Source: Polaribacter sejongensis (GTDB lineage: Bacteria; Bacteroidota; Bacteroidia; Flavobacteriales; Flavobacteriaceae). Taken from it: a stretch of 64,000 bases of DNA. Within the stretch, counting starts at the first letter, position 1. Each line of letters opens with the position of its first letter. The DNA lies in the NCBI RefSeq assembly GCF_038024065.1, contig NZ_CP150667.1, positions 2,053,501 through 2,117,500 on the forward strand. The letters are read 5' to 3'. Shown here piece by piece: positions 50,795 to 60,012 of this stretch. A program made the position numbers and the translations under genes. The notes under the pieces were generated by a model, which was given only the letters and a program-made list of their open reading frames with translations, had not been told where the DNA came from and did not search any database.

Positions 50795-52990
50795 TTAGTT
50801 TTTAGTTATTTGTTGTTCGTCTTTTACTTTTATATCAGTACCTAAACGTTGTATGTAAGCTATTACTGCAACAATCTCTCTGTTTCTCATTTCAATGAAA
50901 GCCTCACCATTTTCTTCTGCATACTTTTTATCTGCTTCATAATTTTTTGCAAAATCTGGATCTGCATATAAGTTTTGCTCAATCTTAGTTCCTTGGTCTA
51001 ACATATGCTGTTGTGCATTTGCTATTTCATCTTCTGAATAAGGAACACCTAAAGTAACCATCACCTCCATTTTAGATTCAGTATTAGATTTATCTAATTC
51101 ATCTGTAATTAACCATTTATAAGAAGGCATAATAGAACCTGGAGAAGTACTTTGTGGATCATACATATGGTTTAAGTGCCAACTATCTGAATATTTAGCT
51201 CCAATTCTATGTAAATCTGGTCCTGTACGTTTAGATCCCCATAAAAATGGATGATCATATACATACTCACCTCCTTTAGAATATTCACCATAACGCTCTA
51301 CCTCACTTCTAAAAGGTCTTATCATTTGAGAGTGACAACCAACACACCCTTCTCTAATATAAAGATCTCGTCCTTCTAACTCTAATGGAGTATAAGGTTT
51401 TACACTACTAATTGTAGGAATATTAGATTTCACTAATAGGGTAGGAATAATTTGAACTGCTCCTCCAATTAAAATAGCAATCGTTGCAAAAATTGTTAAT
51501 TTAATAGGTTTTCTTTCAATCCAAGTATGCCATCCTTCTCCTTTAGTTCTGTGTTTAGGCACAACTGTTAAAGCAGCTGCTTCTGCTAACTCATCTTCTA
51601 CTTTGCTACCAGATCTTACTGTTAAAATAATATTGTATAGCATTACAAATGCACCAAGAATAAATAAACTTCCTCCAATTGCACGCATCCAGTACATTGG
51701 TATAATTTCACTAACAGTTTCTAAGAAGTTACCGTATGTTAAAGATCCATCTGGGTTAAATTGTTTCCACATAGAAGCCTGTACAAAACCTGCTACATAC
51801 ATTGGTAACGTGTATAATATAATACCTAAAGTACCAATCCAGAAATGCACGTTTGCTAAGGCAACTGAATATAATTTTGTTTTAAACATTCTTGGTACCA
51901 TCCAGTATAACATACCAAAAGTAAAGAATCCGTTCCAAGCTAATGCACCAACGTGAACGTGGGCAATAATCCAATCACTGTAATGTGCAATTGCATTTAC
52001 ATTTTTTAAAGATAACATTGGTCCTTCAAACGTTGCCATACCATAACCGGTAATTGCAACAACCATAAATTTTAAAACAGGGTCTGTTCTTACTTTATCC
52101 CAAGCTCCTCTTAAAGTTAATAAACCGTTTATCATACCACCCCAAGAAGGTGCTAATAACATTATAGAAAATGCAACTCCTAAATTCTGAGCCCATTCTG
52201 GTAATGAAGTATATAATAAATGGTGAGGTCCTGCCCAGATATAAATAAATATTAAAGACCAAAAGTGTACAATAGACAATCTATAAGAATATACTGGTCT
52301 GTTTGCTGCTTTTGGCACAAAATAATACATCAATCCTAAAAACGGTGTTGTTAAGAAAAACGCTACAGCATTATGCCCGTACCACCATTGAACTAAAGCA
52401 TCTTGCACTCCTGCATACACAGAATATGATTTTAAAAAGGTAACCGGTAATGCCAAACTATTAAAGATATGTAACACAGCAACTGTTACAAATGTTGCTA
52501 GATAAAACCAAATAGCTACATATAAGTGACGTTGTCTTCTTTGTAAGATCGTCCAGATCATGTTTACACCAAACGCAACCCACACCAATGCAATAGCAAT
52601 ATCTATTGGCCATTCTAACTCTGCATATTCTTTAGATGAAGTATATCCTAAAGGCAATGTTATGGCTGCCGCAACTATAATTGCTTGCCAACCCCAGAAG
52701 TTAAAATTACTTAAAAAATTACTAGCCATTCTTGCTTTTAGTAAACGCTGAAGCGAATAATAAACACCTGCATAAATAGCGTTACCTACAAAGGCAAAAA
52801 TTACGGCATTTGTATGTAATGGTCTTAAACGGCCAAAACTTAACCATGAAATCCCTTCTGTAAGCCCAGGGAACAAAAACATAAAAGCGAGTAAAAGTCC
52901 CACTGTAAACCCTACTATTCCCCACAACAGGGTAGCATAGATAAATTTCTTTACGATTTTATTATCGTAATAAAATTGCTGCATTTCCAT
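50795..52990 (-). CDS. ccoN: cbb3 oxidase subunits I and II fused (CcoN-CcoO)
   Basis: A 731-residue fusion. The first 480 residues are the heme-copper oxidase core with about 12 helices; marks are RPLHTNAVIFAFVGNAI, WWYGHNAVAFFLTTPFLG (copper/heme histidines) and HYSDWIIAHVHVGALAWNG. From about 510 a CcoO part follows, with EGCVGCHSQMIRPF (heme motif C549, C552, H553) and RTGPDLHRIGAKYSDSWHLNHM. In other bacteria these are separate. It reduces O2 to water at low oxygen. An alternative ATG lies 6 bp downstream. Confidence 0.95.
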   Translation of the reverse strand: MEMQQFYYDNKIVKKFIYATLLWGIVGFTVGLLLAFMFLFPGLTEGISWLSFGRLRPLHTNAVIFAFVGNAIYAGVYYSLQRLLKARMASNFLSNFNFWGWQAIIVAAAITLPLGYTSSKEYAELEWPIDIAIALVWVAFGVNMIWTILQRRQRHLYVAIWFYLATFVTVAVLHIFNSLALPVTFLKSYSVYAGVQDALVQWWYGHNAVAFFLTTPFLGLMYYFVPKAANRPVYSYRLSIVHFWSLIFIYIWAGPHHLLYTSLPEWAQNLGVAFSIMLLAPSWGGMINGLLTLRGAWDKVRTDPVLKFMVVAITGYGMATFEGPMLSLKNVNAIAHYSDWIIAHVHVGALAWNGFFTFGMLYWMVPRMFKTKLYSVALANVHFWIGTLGIILYTLPMYVAGFVQASMWKQFNPDGSLTYGNFLETVSEIIPMYWMRAIGGSLFILGAFVMLYNIILTVRSGSKVEDELAEAAALTVVPKHRTKGEGWHTWIERKPIKLTIFATIAILIGGAVQIIPTLLVKSNIPTISSVKPYTPLELEGRDLYIREGCVGCHSQMIRPFRSEVERYGEYSKGGEYVYDHPFLWGSKRTGPDLHRIGAKYSDSWHLNHMYDPQSTSPGSIMPSYKWLITDELDKSNTESKMEVMVTLGVPYSEDEIANAQQHMLDQGTKIEQNLYADPDFAKNYEADKKYAEENGEAFIEMRNREIVAVIAYIQRLGTDIKVKDEQQITKN

Positions 52991-53000
52991 AATTTAATGT

Positions 53001-53177
53001 TTAGTCTTTAGTTGATTTTTCTTTTTTATCTTTTACTAATTCATCATCAAACAGCATACGAACAGATGGTGTATAAGAATCGTCAAATTGTCCAGTTTTT
53101 ACTGAATAAATAAATGCGATAAAAAATAAGATTGCTACTAGTATACTAATAGTTAGTAGTAGGTATATTACGCTCAT
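53001..53177 (-). CDS. ccoS: cbb3 oxidase assembly protein CcoS
   Basis: A 58-residue protein from the ATG at 53177 (the longer frame from 53237 begins inside the operator). MSVIYLLLTISILVAILFFIAFIYSV is a single helix, then FDDSYTPSVRMLFDDE, the CcoS pattern. It is needed to insert cofactors into cbb3 oxidase. Unusually for this position it is the first gene of the operon, 10 bp before ccoNO. Confidence 0.85.
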   Translation of the reverse strand: MSVIYLLLTISILVAILFFIAFIYSVKTGQFDDSYTPSVRMLFDDELVKDKKEKSTKD

Positions 53178-53200
53178 ATCTTGCCTGATAATTGATTTGT

Positions 53201-53248
53201 CAAAAATAGTATTGGTCCGTTTCTTAAAACATGACAAATATCATGTTT
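53201..53248 (-). promoter_or_regulatory. FNR-type operator and promoter of the cco operon
   Basis: AAACATGA (53227-53234), 6 bp, TCATGTTT (53241-53248): perfect 8-bp arms with the TGA-N6-TCA core of CRP/FNR sites. On the minus strand a -7 box TATTTTTG follows (53208-53201), start near 53196. The dyad centre is then about 41.5 bp upstream of the start, the class II activator position, and it replaces the -33 TTG, which is absent. Confidence 0.75.
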
Positions 53249-53269
53249 AGTAAATATCTTAATTTTTTG

Positions 53270-54640
53270 TTAAATAGTCATAGAAAACAACTGTGTTTTT
53301 GGCTTATTTTTTAAAAGATGTAAATCAAATGCCATACAAATGTTTCGTACATAAGGTCTTGCCTCTTCTGGTATTGACAAAGATTTAGATTTTATATCAA
53401 TTTTAACCAATCCGTCCTGCTCCATTTCACCTAACAATGCTAAATGTTCTTCAATATTATTGATGTTCATTGTTTTGTCTTCCCACGAAGTGGAAAAATG
53501 ACACATAATATTTAAAATATGTTTTCTAATAATAATATCTTCTTCAGATAATAAATGTCCTTTAAAAATAGGAATCTCTCCCTTATTTACAATTTTCTGA
53601 TATTCTTTTACCGTCTTTACATTCTGTGCAAATGCATACCAAGAATCGGAAATTGCAGACATTCCTAAACCAATCATTAGCTTTGTTTTATTGGCAGTAT
53701 AGCCCATAAAATTCCTGTGCAATGTTTTGTTGATGGTGGCTTTATACAAACTATCGGTCTTTAATGCAAAATGATCCATACCAATTTCTACATACCCTAA
53801 CTCTGCAAAAAGTTCTTTACCTATTTCATACAACGCTCTTTTTTCATCATCTTTTGGCAAATCATCTTCATTAAAACCTCTTTGCCCAACACCTTTTACC
53901 CAGGGTACGTGTGCATAACTGTAAAATGAAATTCTGTCTGGTTGTAATTCTTTTGTTTTATTGATGCTATAAATGACGTTTTCTTTGGTTTGATGTGGTA
54001 ACCCGAAAATTAAATCGTGACTTACAGAAGTGTATCCAATTTCTCGAGACCATCTGGTCACTTGTTCTACAGCTTCAAAAGGTTGAACTCTATGAATTGC
54101 TTTTTGTACTTTTTCATTATAATCCTGTACACCAAAACTTACTCTTGTATAGCCTTCATTAAACAAGGTTTGCAATTGTTCTTTGGTAGTATTATTAGGA
54201 TGTCCTTCGAAACTAAACTCTGCTTCTGGATGTTTTTTTGCAATTTCGAAAATGCCATCCATTAAATATTTTAGATTTTCTTTTGAGAAAAAAGTTGGAG
54301 TTCCGCCACCTAAATGTAATTCTTTTACAACAGGTACTTCATCTACCAAAGCAACATATAATTTCCATTCTTTTAAAACAGTATCTATATACTCATCTTC
54401 TACTTCATGACGTTTTGTAATGTGTTTATGACACGCACAAAACGTACACAAACTCTCGCAAAAAGGTAAATGAATGTAAATACTTATTCCTTCGGATGCG
54501 TTACTTTCTTTAAAAGAAGTTTGAAAAGATTGTATCCAATCTTGTTTGTCTATTCCTGCTTTGTTCCAATAAGGCACCGTTGGATAACTGGTATATCTTG
54601 GTCCTGGAATGTTATATTTTTGTATTAGTGATTTTTTCAT
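53270..54640 (-). CDS. hemN: Oxygen-independent coproporphyrinogen III oxidase
   Basis: A 456-residue radical SAM enzyme. HLPFCESLCTFCACHK near residue 60 holds the CxxxCxxC cluster ligands; ELHLGGGTPTF near 105, GVQDYNEKVQKAIHR near 170 and YSYAHVPWVKG near 245 are family blocks. It decarboxylates coproporphyrinogen III in heme synthesis without oxygen, which suits the low-oxygen operon it is in. It starts 11 bp after deoD and ends before the FNR-type operator of the cco operon. Confidence 0.95.
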   Translation of the reverse strand: MKKSLIQKYNIPGPRYTSYPTVPYWNKAGIDKQDWIQSFQTSFKESNASEGISIYIHLPFCESLCTFCACHKHITKRHEVEDEYIDTVLKEWKLYVALVDEVPVVKELHLGGGTPTFFSKENLKYLMDGIFEIAKKHPEAEFSFEGHPNNTTKEQLQTLFNEGYTRVSFGVQDYNEKVQKAIHRVQPFEAVEQVTRWSREIGYTSVSHDLIFGLPHQTKENVIYSINKTKELQPDRISFYSYAHVPWVKGVGQRGFNEDDLPKDDEKRALYEIGKELFAELGYVEIGMDHFALKTDSLYKATINKTLHRNFMGYTANKTKLMIGLGMSAISDSWYAFAQNVKTVKEYQKIVNKGEIPIFKGHLLSEEDIIIRKHILNIMCHFSTSWEDKTMNINNIEEHLALLGEMEQDGLVKIDIKSKSLSIPEEARPYVRNICMAFDLHLLKNKPKTQLFSMTI

Positions 54641-54651
54641 TTTAAATATTT

Positions 54652-55350
54652 TTAAGCAAGCTCTAAAGCAATTTCTATCATTTCCTTAAACGTTTGTTCT
54701 CTCTCCTCTGCGGTAGTTCTTTCATTGGTTACCAAACTATCTGATATTGTTAAAATAGACAATGCGTTTACATTGTGTTTTGCTGCTACCGTGTATAAAC
54801 CCGCAGTTTCCATTTCTACACATAAAACACCATACTCTGCCCATTTTTTATAACTTTCAAATTCATCTGCATAAAATTCATCTGAACTTAAAACTCCTCC
54901 AGCATTTACAGTTATATTTTTTTCTTTTGCAACCTCTATTGCTTTCTGAAATAATTTAAAACTTGCGGTTGGCGCATAATCTGCTCCGTTAAAACGGATG
55001 GTATTTAAACCCGAATTAGTAGAAGCTGACATTGCCAAAACAATATCTCTTATTTTTACATCTTTCTGATAAGAGCCTGCAGAACCTACTCTAATCAAAT
55101 TTTTAACACCGTATTCTGTAATTAATTCTGTACAATAAATTAAGGTTGATGGAATTCCCATTCCTGTTCCTTGCACAGATACCTTTTTATCATTATAAGT
55201 ACCCGTAAAACCCAACATACCTCTCACATCATTGTATTGCTTAACATCTTTTAAAAAAGTATCTGCAATCCATTTGGCTCTCATAGGATCTCCTGGCAAC
55301 AAAACTGTTTCTGCTATTTCTCCTTTTTTTGCTTCGATATGAACACTCAT
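54652..55350 (-). CDS. deoD: Purine-nucleoside phosphorylase (DeoD type)
   Basis: A 232-residue hexameric-type [16 protein letters not shown] near residue 18, [15 protein letters not shown] near 63, [11 protein letters not shown] near 84 (phosphate site), EMETAGLY near 178 and the catalytic aspartate region [13 protein letters not shown] near 195 are present. It splits purine nucleosides with phosphate into base and ribose 1-phosphate. It is 2 bp after the copper ATPase gene and 11 bp before hemN, an unusual place for a nucleoside salvage gene. Confidence 0.94.
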   Translation of the reverse strand: MSVHIEAKKGEIAETVLLPGDPMRAKWIADTFLKDVKQYNDVRGMLGFTGTYNDKKVSVQGTGMGIPSTLIYCTELITEYGVKNLIRVGSAGSYQKDVKIRDIVLAMSASTNSGLNTIRFNGADYAPTASFKLFQKAIEVAKEKNITVNAGGVLSSDEFYADEFESYKKWAEYGVLCVEMETAGLYTVAAKHNVNALSILTISDSLVTNERTTAEEREQTFKEMIEIALELA

Positions 55351-55352
55351 AA

Positions 55353-57728
55353 TTATTTTATTTTATTTCCGATTAAATTGGTAGAAATTGTTGTAAAAAC
55401 CACAATACTTATAGAACTTAAAGGCATTAAAATTGCTGCCATTACAGGTATTAATTGTCCCGTTACAGCAAAATACAATCCTATTACATTATAACAAAGA
55501 GACAGTATAAAACTGTATTTTATAACTTTAATCGCTTTTTTAGAAGCCAATATATAGGCTCCTATTTTATTAAATTTTGATGCATCTAAAATACCATCAC
55601 AAGCAGGAGAAAACACATTAATATTTTCTGATAACGCAATACCAACATCACTTTTTGCCAAAGCTCCAGCATCATTTAAACCATCTCCAATCATCATTAC
55701 TTTTTGATGTTTTTGCTGAAGATCTGCTACTACTTCTAATTTATCTTCTGGTTTTTGATTGAATAACAAATTGGTGCCTTTTGGTAAATTTTCTTCTAGA
55801 TAAACTCTTTCACCTTCATTATCTCCCGAAACAACCGATAAATCATATTCTTTTTTTAAAGATTCGAATAAAGACTTTACACCTTCTCTGTAAGAATTTT
55901 TGAATGTAAACTTTCCTTTATAAATCTCATTAAAACTAACATATACAGAAGTATCTAAAGCTGATATATCTTCATTATTTTTCACAAAAGAAGAAGAACC
56001 TAACTTTAATTTTACGTCTTTACAGCTTACCTCTATTCCTTTACCTACAATTTCTTTAAAATTGGAAATTGCAAGAACTTCTACTTCTTCTAAACTCTCA
56101 TACAATGTTCTACTTAATGGATGGTTAGAGGCTCTTAAAGCACTTTTTAAAACACTTTTTTCTTGATGATTTAATTGAACACCATCATAAGAAATCGTAT
56201 TTTCTTTATGTGTGGTTAACGTACCTGTTTTATCAAAAATAATAGAATCTATAGCTGCCAGTTGTTCTACAACCGTTGCATTTTTTAAATAGAATTTTTC
56301 TCTACCAAAAATACGTAGCATATTTCCTAAAGTAAATGGTGCTGCTAAAGCAATTGCACAAGGACATGCTATAATTAAAACTGCAGTAAACACATTTAAT
56401 GCTTTGCTTGCATCATAAAACAACCAAAAACTAGTAGACAAGAAAGCAACGAGTAAAACTAGTATTGTAAAATTCTTACTAATTGTATCTGTAATGGTTT
56501 TAAAAGGTGATTTATTATCTTTATTAAACACATCATTGCTCCATAATTGCGTTAAATAACTTTGAGAAACAGAAGCTAAAACCTCCATTTCTATCACTCC
56601 TGAAAGTTGCTTACCTCCAGCAAATAACTTGTCTCCAGATTTTTTAGAAACTGGTTCCGCTTCTCCGGTAACAAAACTATAATCGATATCTGCAGTTCCG
56701 TTGATAAGAATACCATCCGTAGGAATTAATTCTTGGTTTCTAATAAGCAATCTATCTCCTTTTTCAATATCATAAATAGCCACATTTTCTTCTTTTCCTT
56801 TAGAAGTTATACGCGTAACTGCAATAGGAAAATAAGATTTATAATCTCGTTCAAAAGACAGGAAGTTGTATGTTTTCTGCTGAAAAAACTTCCCTAATAA
56901 AAGGAAAAAAACCAACCCAGTTAAACTGTCGAAAAAACCAGTTCCTAAATCGAAAATAATTTCTACAGTACTCCTTATAAATAAAACTAAAATACCCAGC
57001 GCAATAGGAACATCAATATTTAAAATTTTAGATCGCAACCCTTTAAAAGCAGAAACAAAATAACCTTGTCCTGCATAAAAAACAACCGGTAAAGAAAAAG
57101 CAAACATTAACCACCTAAAGAGCGTTTTATATTTCTCTATCCAAAAACCATCTACTTCAAAATACTCTGGAAAAGAAAGAAACATAACGTTTCCGAATGC
57201 AAAACCCGCAATCCCTAATTTATAAATTAGACTTCTGTCTACAGCTTTTTTGCCGCCTTCATAATCATCTAAACTAATGTAAGGTTCATAACCAATAGAG
57301 CTTATTAAAAGAACAATTTCTTTTAAAGTGGTTTTTTCAGAATTAAAAGTAACCCTTACTTGTTTCTTCGGAAAATCTACTTGAGACGAAGATATTTTAT
57401 CATTTAATTTGTGTAAGTTTTCTAATATCCAAATGCAAGAGCTGCAATGAATATGAGGTATATAAAGGGTTGCAATCTGCGTATTTCCATCATTAAAATC
57501 TAATAATTTCTCCGCTATTTCTGTCGTATCTAGAAAATCATATTTTCCTTGAATTTCAGATGGGATTGCTCCTGGATTGTCTTGAAAATTGTAATAACAA
57601 GTTAAATCGTTTTCAGAAAAAATTTCATAAACAGTTTTACAACCATTGCAACAGAAACTCTTTTCATCGAACTTTATTAAATTATCATCACAAGAATCAC
57701 CACAGTGATAACATTGTGTAGATTTCAT
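55353..57728 (-). CDS. ccoI: Copper P-type ATPase of the cbb3 oxidase (CcoI/FixI type)
   Basis: A 791-residue P1B-ATPase. The N-terminal part has CYHCGDSC and [10 protein letters not shown] (residues 6-35), a zinc-ribbon-like region, then an HMA-like domain with HCSSCIW (C95, C98). Later come the translocation motif [10 protein letters not shown] near 455, the phosphorylation site DKTGTLT near 495 and GDGLNDAG near 690. These are marks of FixI/CcoI, which supplies copper for cbb3 oxidase. It is the first gene of ccoI-deoD-hemN, divergent from the FNR-type gene. Confidence 0.92.
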   Translation of the reverse strand: MKSTQCYHCGDSCDDNLIKFDEKSFCCNGCKTVYEIFSENDLTCYYNFQDNPGAIPSEIQGKYDFLDTTEIAEKLLDFNDGNTQIATLYIPHIHCSSCIWILENLHKLNDKISSSQVDFPKKQVRVTFNSEKTTLKEIVLLISSIGYEPYISLDDYEGGKKAVDRSLIYKLGIAGFAFGNVMFLSFPEYFEVDGFWIEKYKTLFRWLMFAFSLPVVFYAGQGYFVSAFKGLRSKILNIDVPIALGILVLFIRSTVEIIFDLGTGFFDSLTGLVFFLLLGKFFQQKTYNFLSFERDYKSYFPIAVTRITSKGKEENVAIYDIEKGDRLLIRNQELIPTDGILINGTADIDYSFVTGEAEPVSKKSGDKLFAGGKQLSGVIEMEVLASVSQSYLTQLWSNDVFNKDNKSPFKTITDTISKNFTILVLLVAFLSTSFWLFYDASKALNVFTAVLIIACPCAIALAAPFTLGNMLRIFGREKFYLKNATVVEQLAAIDSIIFDKTGTLTTHKENTISYDGVQLNHQEKSVLKSALRASNHPLSRTLYESLEEVEVLAISNFKEIVGKGIEVSCKDVKLKLGSSSFVKNNEDISALDTSVYVSFNEIYKGKFTFKNSYREGVKSLFESLKKEYDLSVVSGDNEGERVYLEENLPKGTNLLFNQKPEDKLEVVADLQQKHQKVMMIGDGLNDAGALAKSDVGIALSENINVFSPACDGILDASKFNKIGAYILASKKAIKVIKYSFILSLCYNVIGLYFAVTGQLIPVMAAILMPLSSISIVVFTTISTNLIGNKIK

Positions 57729-57748
57729 ATTTACTCTTTTGCCTTTTG

Positions 57749-57809
57749 CAAATTTACGATAAGAATCATGTTTTAGAACATGATATATATCACATTTTTA
57801 ATATCTTTG
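57749..57809. promoter_or_regulatory. Divergent promoter region with FNR-type operator(s)
   Basis: AACATGA (57777-57783), 6 bp, TCACATT (57790-57796) carries the same TGA-N6-TCA dyad (core TGATATATATCA, 57781-57792). Another perfect palindrome, ATCATGTT-TTAG-AACATGAT (57765-57784), shares its right arm. Leftwards a -7 box TAAATTTG (57756-57749) gives a ccoI start near 57744, with the dyad centre about 42.5 bp upstream. Rightwards TATCTTTG (57802-57809) gives an fnr start near 57814, so the same dyad would lie about 27 bp upstream and could repress. Confidence 0.7.
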
Positions 57810-57832
57810 ACTCTCAAATATCATTAGTCATT

Positions 57833-58519
57833 ATGAGTAAATGCGAGCAATGTATTATTCGTCAATTTAATTCCTTACAACACTTAACTAAAGAAGAGTT
57901 GGTTAAGATTTCTAACTGTAAAACAACTAAAGTTATAAAAAAAGGTGAGGCTATTTTTGAGGAAGGCGAGCGATTAAAAGGTGTTTTTTGTATTAAGGAT
58001 GGTGTTTGCAAGGTTTCTAAAATGAGTGAAAATGGTAGAAATCAAATTATTAGCTTGGTTACCAAAGGTGATTTATTAGGAGAAAGAAGTTTAATATCCG
58101 ACGAAGCATCTAATCTTAAGGCAGTTGCCTTAAATGACATGCAAGTCTGTTTTATTCCTAAAGAAGAAATTTTAAAGGATCTATCTAAAAACCCAAACTT
58201 TACCATGAATGTGCTTAAAGATATGGCACAAACCTTAAAGCAAGCTGATAATGTTATTGTAGATATGGCTCAAAAGACCGTGAAGCAACGTTTAGCCGAA
58301 ACACTTCTAAATCTACATAAAAAATTTGGTACAAACAGAGAAGACACAATAGACATTCACCTTTCTAGAGAAGACATTGCTAATATTATAGGAACAGCCA
58401 CAGAGTCTGCAATCCGCTTACTTTCTGAGTTAAAAAAGAAGAATATTATTGAGTTTAAAGGAAAGGATATTTCAATATTAAATAGTGTTGAATTAGACAA
58501 AATTGCTCAAGGATTCTAA
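57833..58519 (+). CDS. FNR/CRP-family regulator (oxygen-sensor candidate)
   Basis: A 228-residue protein from the ATG at 57833 (the frame from 57746 starts within the operator). A cyclic-nucleotide-type beta roll (about residues 20-125), a dimer helix, and a C-terminal HTH (EDIANIIGTATESAIRLLSEL) are seen. CEQC (C4, C7) matches C20/C23 of E. coli FNR and C106 in QVCFIPKE matches C122, but the third ligand position is Asn13; other cysteines are C29, C53 and C59. Glu and Arg of the recognition helix are kept. It likely controls the two cco operons; this is inference. Confidence 0.88.
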   Translation: MSKCEQCIIRQFNSLQHLTKEELVKISNCKTTKVIKKGEAIFEEGERLKGVFCIKDGVCKVSKMSENGRNQIISLVTKGDLLGERSLISDEASNLKAVALNDMQVCFIPKEEILKDLSKNPNFTMNVLKDMAQTLKQADNVIVDMAQKTVKQRLAETLLNLHKKFGTNREDTIDIHLSREDIANIIGTATESAIRLLSELKKKNIIEFKGKDISILNSVELDKIAQGF

Positions 58520-58547
58520 AACAAAAATACTTTATTATCATATTTTA

Positions 58548-58579
58548 AAAAAGTGCATTTAACAATGCGCCTTTTTTCG
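58548..58579 (+). terminator. Terminator after the FNR-type gene
   Basis: AAAGTGCAT ... ATGCGCCTTTTTT stem with one mismatch and one wobble, followed by a T run. Confidence 0.6.
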
Positions 58580-58699
58580 TTTTTACAGCAAGCTGATGGA
58601 ATGAGAATAAATAATCTACACAGTGAGTCAACATTACCTCAATAACTGTTAAAAACACTGCAAACAAACTATAGCAATACAGAAACTTATAAGCACAAA

Positions 58700-58727
58700 A
58701 AAAGCACCTCATAAATGAAGTGCTTTT
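58700..58727 (-). terminator. Terminator of the first tRNA-Asp
   Basis: AAAAGCAC ... GTGCTTTT stem with one mismatch near the loop, then a T run leftwards on the minus strand (58703-58697). It starts 2 bp past the tRNA. Confidence 0.75.
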
Positions 58728-58729
58728 CG

Positions 58730-58803
58730 CGGTCTGGACGGGACTCGAACCCGCGACCCCCTGCGTGACAGGCAGGTATTCTAACCAGCTGAACTACCAG
58801 ACC
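58730..58803 (-). tRNA. tRNA-Asp (GTC)
   Basis: A 74-nt gene including the discriminator base G. The acceptor stem GGTCTGG pairs with CCAGACC; D arm TTCAGCTGG; anticodon loop CTGTCAC (anticodon GTC); T arm GGGTTCGAGTCCC. The 3' CCA is not encoded. A near-identical copy lies 227 bp to the right. Confidence 0.97.
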
Positions 58804-58820
58804 GTTGCTTTAAGCGATTG

Positions 58821-58850
58821 CAAATATACAATGTATTTTTACATACGCAA
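58821..58850 (-). promoter_or_regulatory. Promoter of the first tRNA-Asp
   Basis: Minus strand: TTG (58850-58848), 19 nt, TATATTTG (58828-58821); start predicted near 58816, about 13 nt before the tRNA. Full match to the Bacteroidota promoter. Confidence 0.85.
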
Positions 58851-58926
58851 CAAAAAAATGAAAGAATTTAAAAATAATTTCATTTTATATAATTTTGATG
58901 CTTTTCAACTAAAATTTAGACACAAA

Positions 58927-58954
58927 AAAAGCACCTCATAAATGAAGTGCTTTT
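58927..58954 (-). terminator. Terminator of the second tRNA-Asp
   Basis: Same hairpin as at 58700-58727, in the second duplicated copy. Confidence 0.75.
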
Positions 58955-58956
58955 CG

Positions 58957-59030
58957 CGGTCTGGACGGGACTCGAACCCGCGACCCCCTGCGTGACAGGC
59001 AGGTATTCTAACCAGCTGAACTACCAGACC
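58957..59030 (-). tRNA. tRNA-Asp (GTC), second copy
   Basis: Sequence identical to the copy at 58730-58803 (74 nt, anticodon GTC, no encoded CCA). It has its own promoter and terminator. Confidence 0.97.
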
Positions 59031-59047
59031 GTTGCTTTAAGCGGTTG

Positions 59048-59077
59048 CAAATATACAATGTATTTCTAGATACACAA
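59048..59077 (-). promoter_or_regulatory. Promoter of the second tRNA-Asp
   Basis: Minus strand: TTG (59077-59075), 19 nt, TATATTTG (59055-59048). The -7 box is in the duplication, while the TTG lies just beyond its edge, yet the spacing is the same as in the first copy. Confidence 0.85.
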
Positions 59078-59096
59078 GCATAAAATTAAAAAAAGT

Positions 59097-60011
59097 TTAT
59101 ATTTTTTTTCTACTAATTAAATATGCCGTTAAAATTTCATTGTATCCTTTACGTATATCTACAGGGATGTAATCAATTTTATATTGTAAACATTTATTTT
59201 TCAATTCTTTAAAATAATCACCAACTAACGCAGTGTACTTTTCTCTAATGTTTTCTGCGTATATATTAATTTCTTCTCCGGTTTCAACATCCACAAACTT
59301 TTTAGGATTATTGTCAAAATTGAAGTTAAATTCTGTTTCTCCATCATACGTATGAAACAAAACAACCTCATGTTTATTAAATTTAAGATGTTTTAAAGCT
59401 TCAAAAAGTGTTTCATTATCTTTATTTGGTTGAAACATGTCTGTAAAAACAAAAATTAATGAACGCCTGTGTATTTTCTCTGCAATTTCATGCAAGTATT
59501 TATAGGTCTCTGTAGAAGACTTAGATTCTGAAACCAATAATTGCTCTAATTGATGCAACAACATCTTTCTGTGTCGCTCGCTCCCCTTTTCCGGAGCATA
59601 ATATTCATAACTATCGCCATAAATGCTTAAACCAACTGCATCTCTTTGTCTTTTTAGTATTTCCATTAATGATGCCGAGGCAACTGCAGAAAATCCAACT
59701 TTGTTTAAATTATCTACCGTTTGCTTTTTTACCATAGGATAATGCATGGATGCAGAATTGTCTATAATAATATGACACCTTAAATTGGTTTCTTCTTCAT
59801 ATTTTTTAGTGTACAACTTCTCTGTCTTTGCAAACAGTTTCCAATCTATATGACGCGTACTTTCTCCTTTATTATATAATTTATGCTCAGAAAATTCAAC
59901 AGAAAATCCATGAAACGGACTTTTATGAATTCCCGTAATAAAACCTTCTACCACTTGTTTAGCAAGTAAGTCTAGGTTTTTAATGTCTGATTTCACTTCA
60001 GATAAATTCAT
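59097..60011 (-). CDS. DUF58 domain protein
   Basis: A 304-residue cytosolic protein. GFSVEFSEHKLYNKGESTRHIDWKLFAKTEKLYTKKYEEET is the DUF58 core (about residues 35-78), followed by a VWA-like strand IIIDNSASMHYP with a metal-site motif near 86, and LIFVFTDMFQP near 172. Such genes usually sit with MoxR ATPases and VWA proteins in envelope or aerotolerance clusters; here the neighbour is an M1 peptidase, 1 bp upstream. The role is unknown. Confidence 0.85.
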   Translation of the reverse strand: MNLSEVKSDIKNLDLLAKQVVEGFITGIHKSPFHGFSVEFSEHKLYNKGESTRHIDWKLFAKTEKLYTKKYEEETNLRCHIIIDNSASMHYPMVKKQTVDNLNKVGFSAVASASLMEILKRQRDAVGLSIYGDSYEYYAPEKGSERHRKMLLHQLEQLLVSESKSSTETYKYLHEIAEKIHRRSLIFVFTDMFQPNKDNETLFEALKHLKFNKHEVVLFHTYDGETEFNFNFDNNPKKFVDVETGEEINIYAENIREKYTALVGDYFKELKNKCLQYKIDYIPVDIRKGYNEILTAYLISRKKI

Positions 60012-60012
60012 A

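Larger units (their letters stand above)
58694..59064. repeat. Tandem duplication carrying tRNA-Asp, promoter and terminator
   Basis: The segments 58694-58837 and 58921-59064 (144 bp each, offset 227 bp) are identical except for one base in GCGATTGC / GCGGTTGC. Each holds a -7 box, the tRNA gene and a terminator. The 83 bp between them is not duplicated. Confidence 0.92.

Noticed and set aside
53157..53237. Longer CcoS start at 53237
   Set aside because: It would start inside the operator and before the predicted transcription start; MSVIYLLL at 53177 matches the family.
58720..58941. 73-codon open frame
   Set aside because: Reads through the first tRNA-Asp on the opposite strand.
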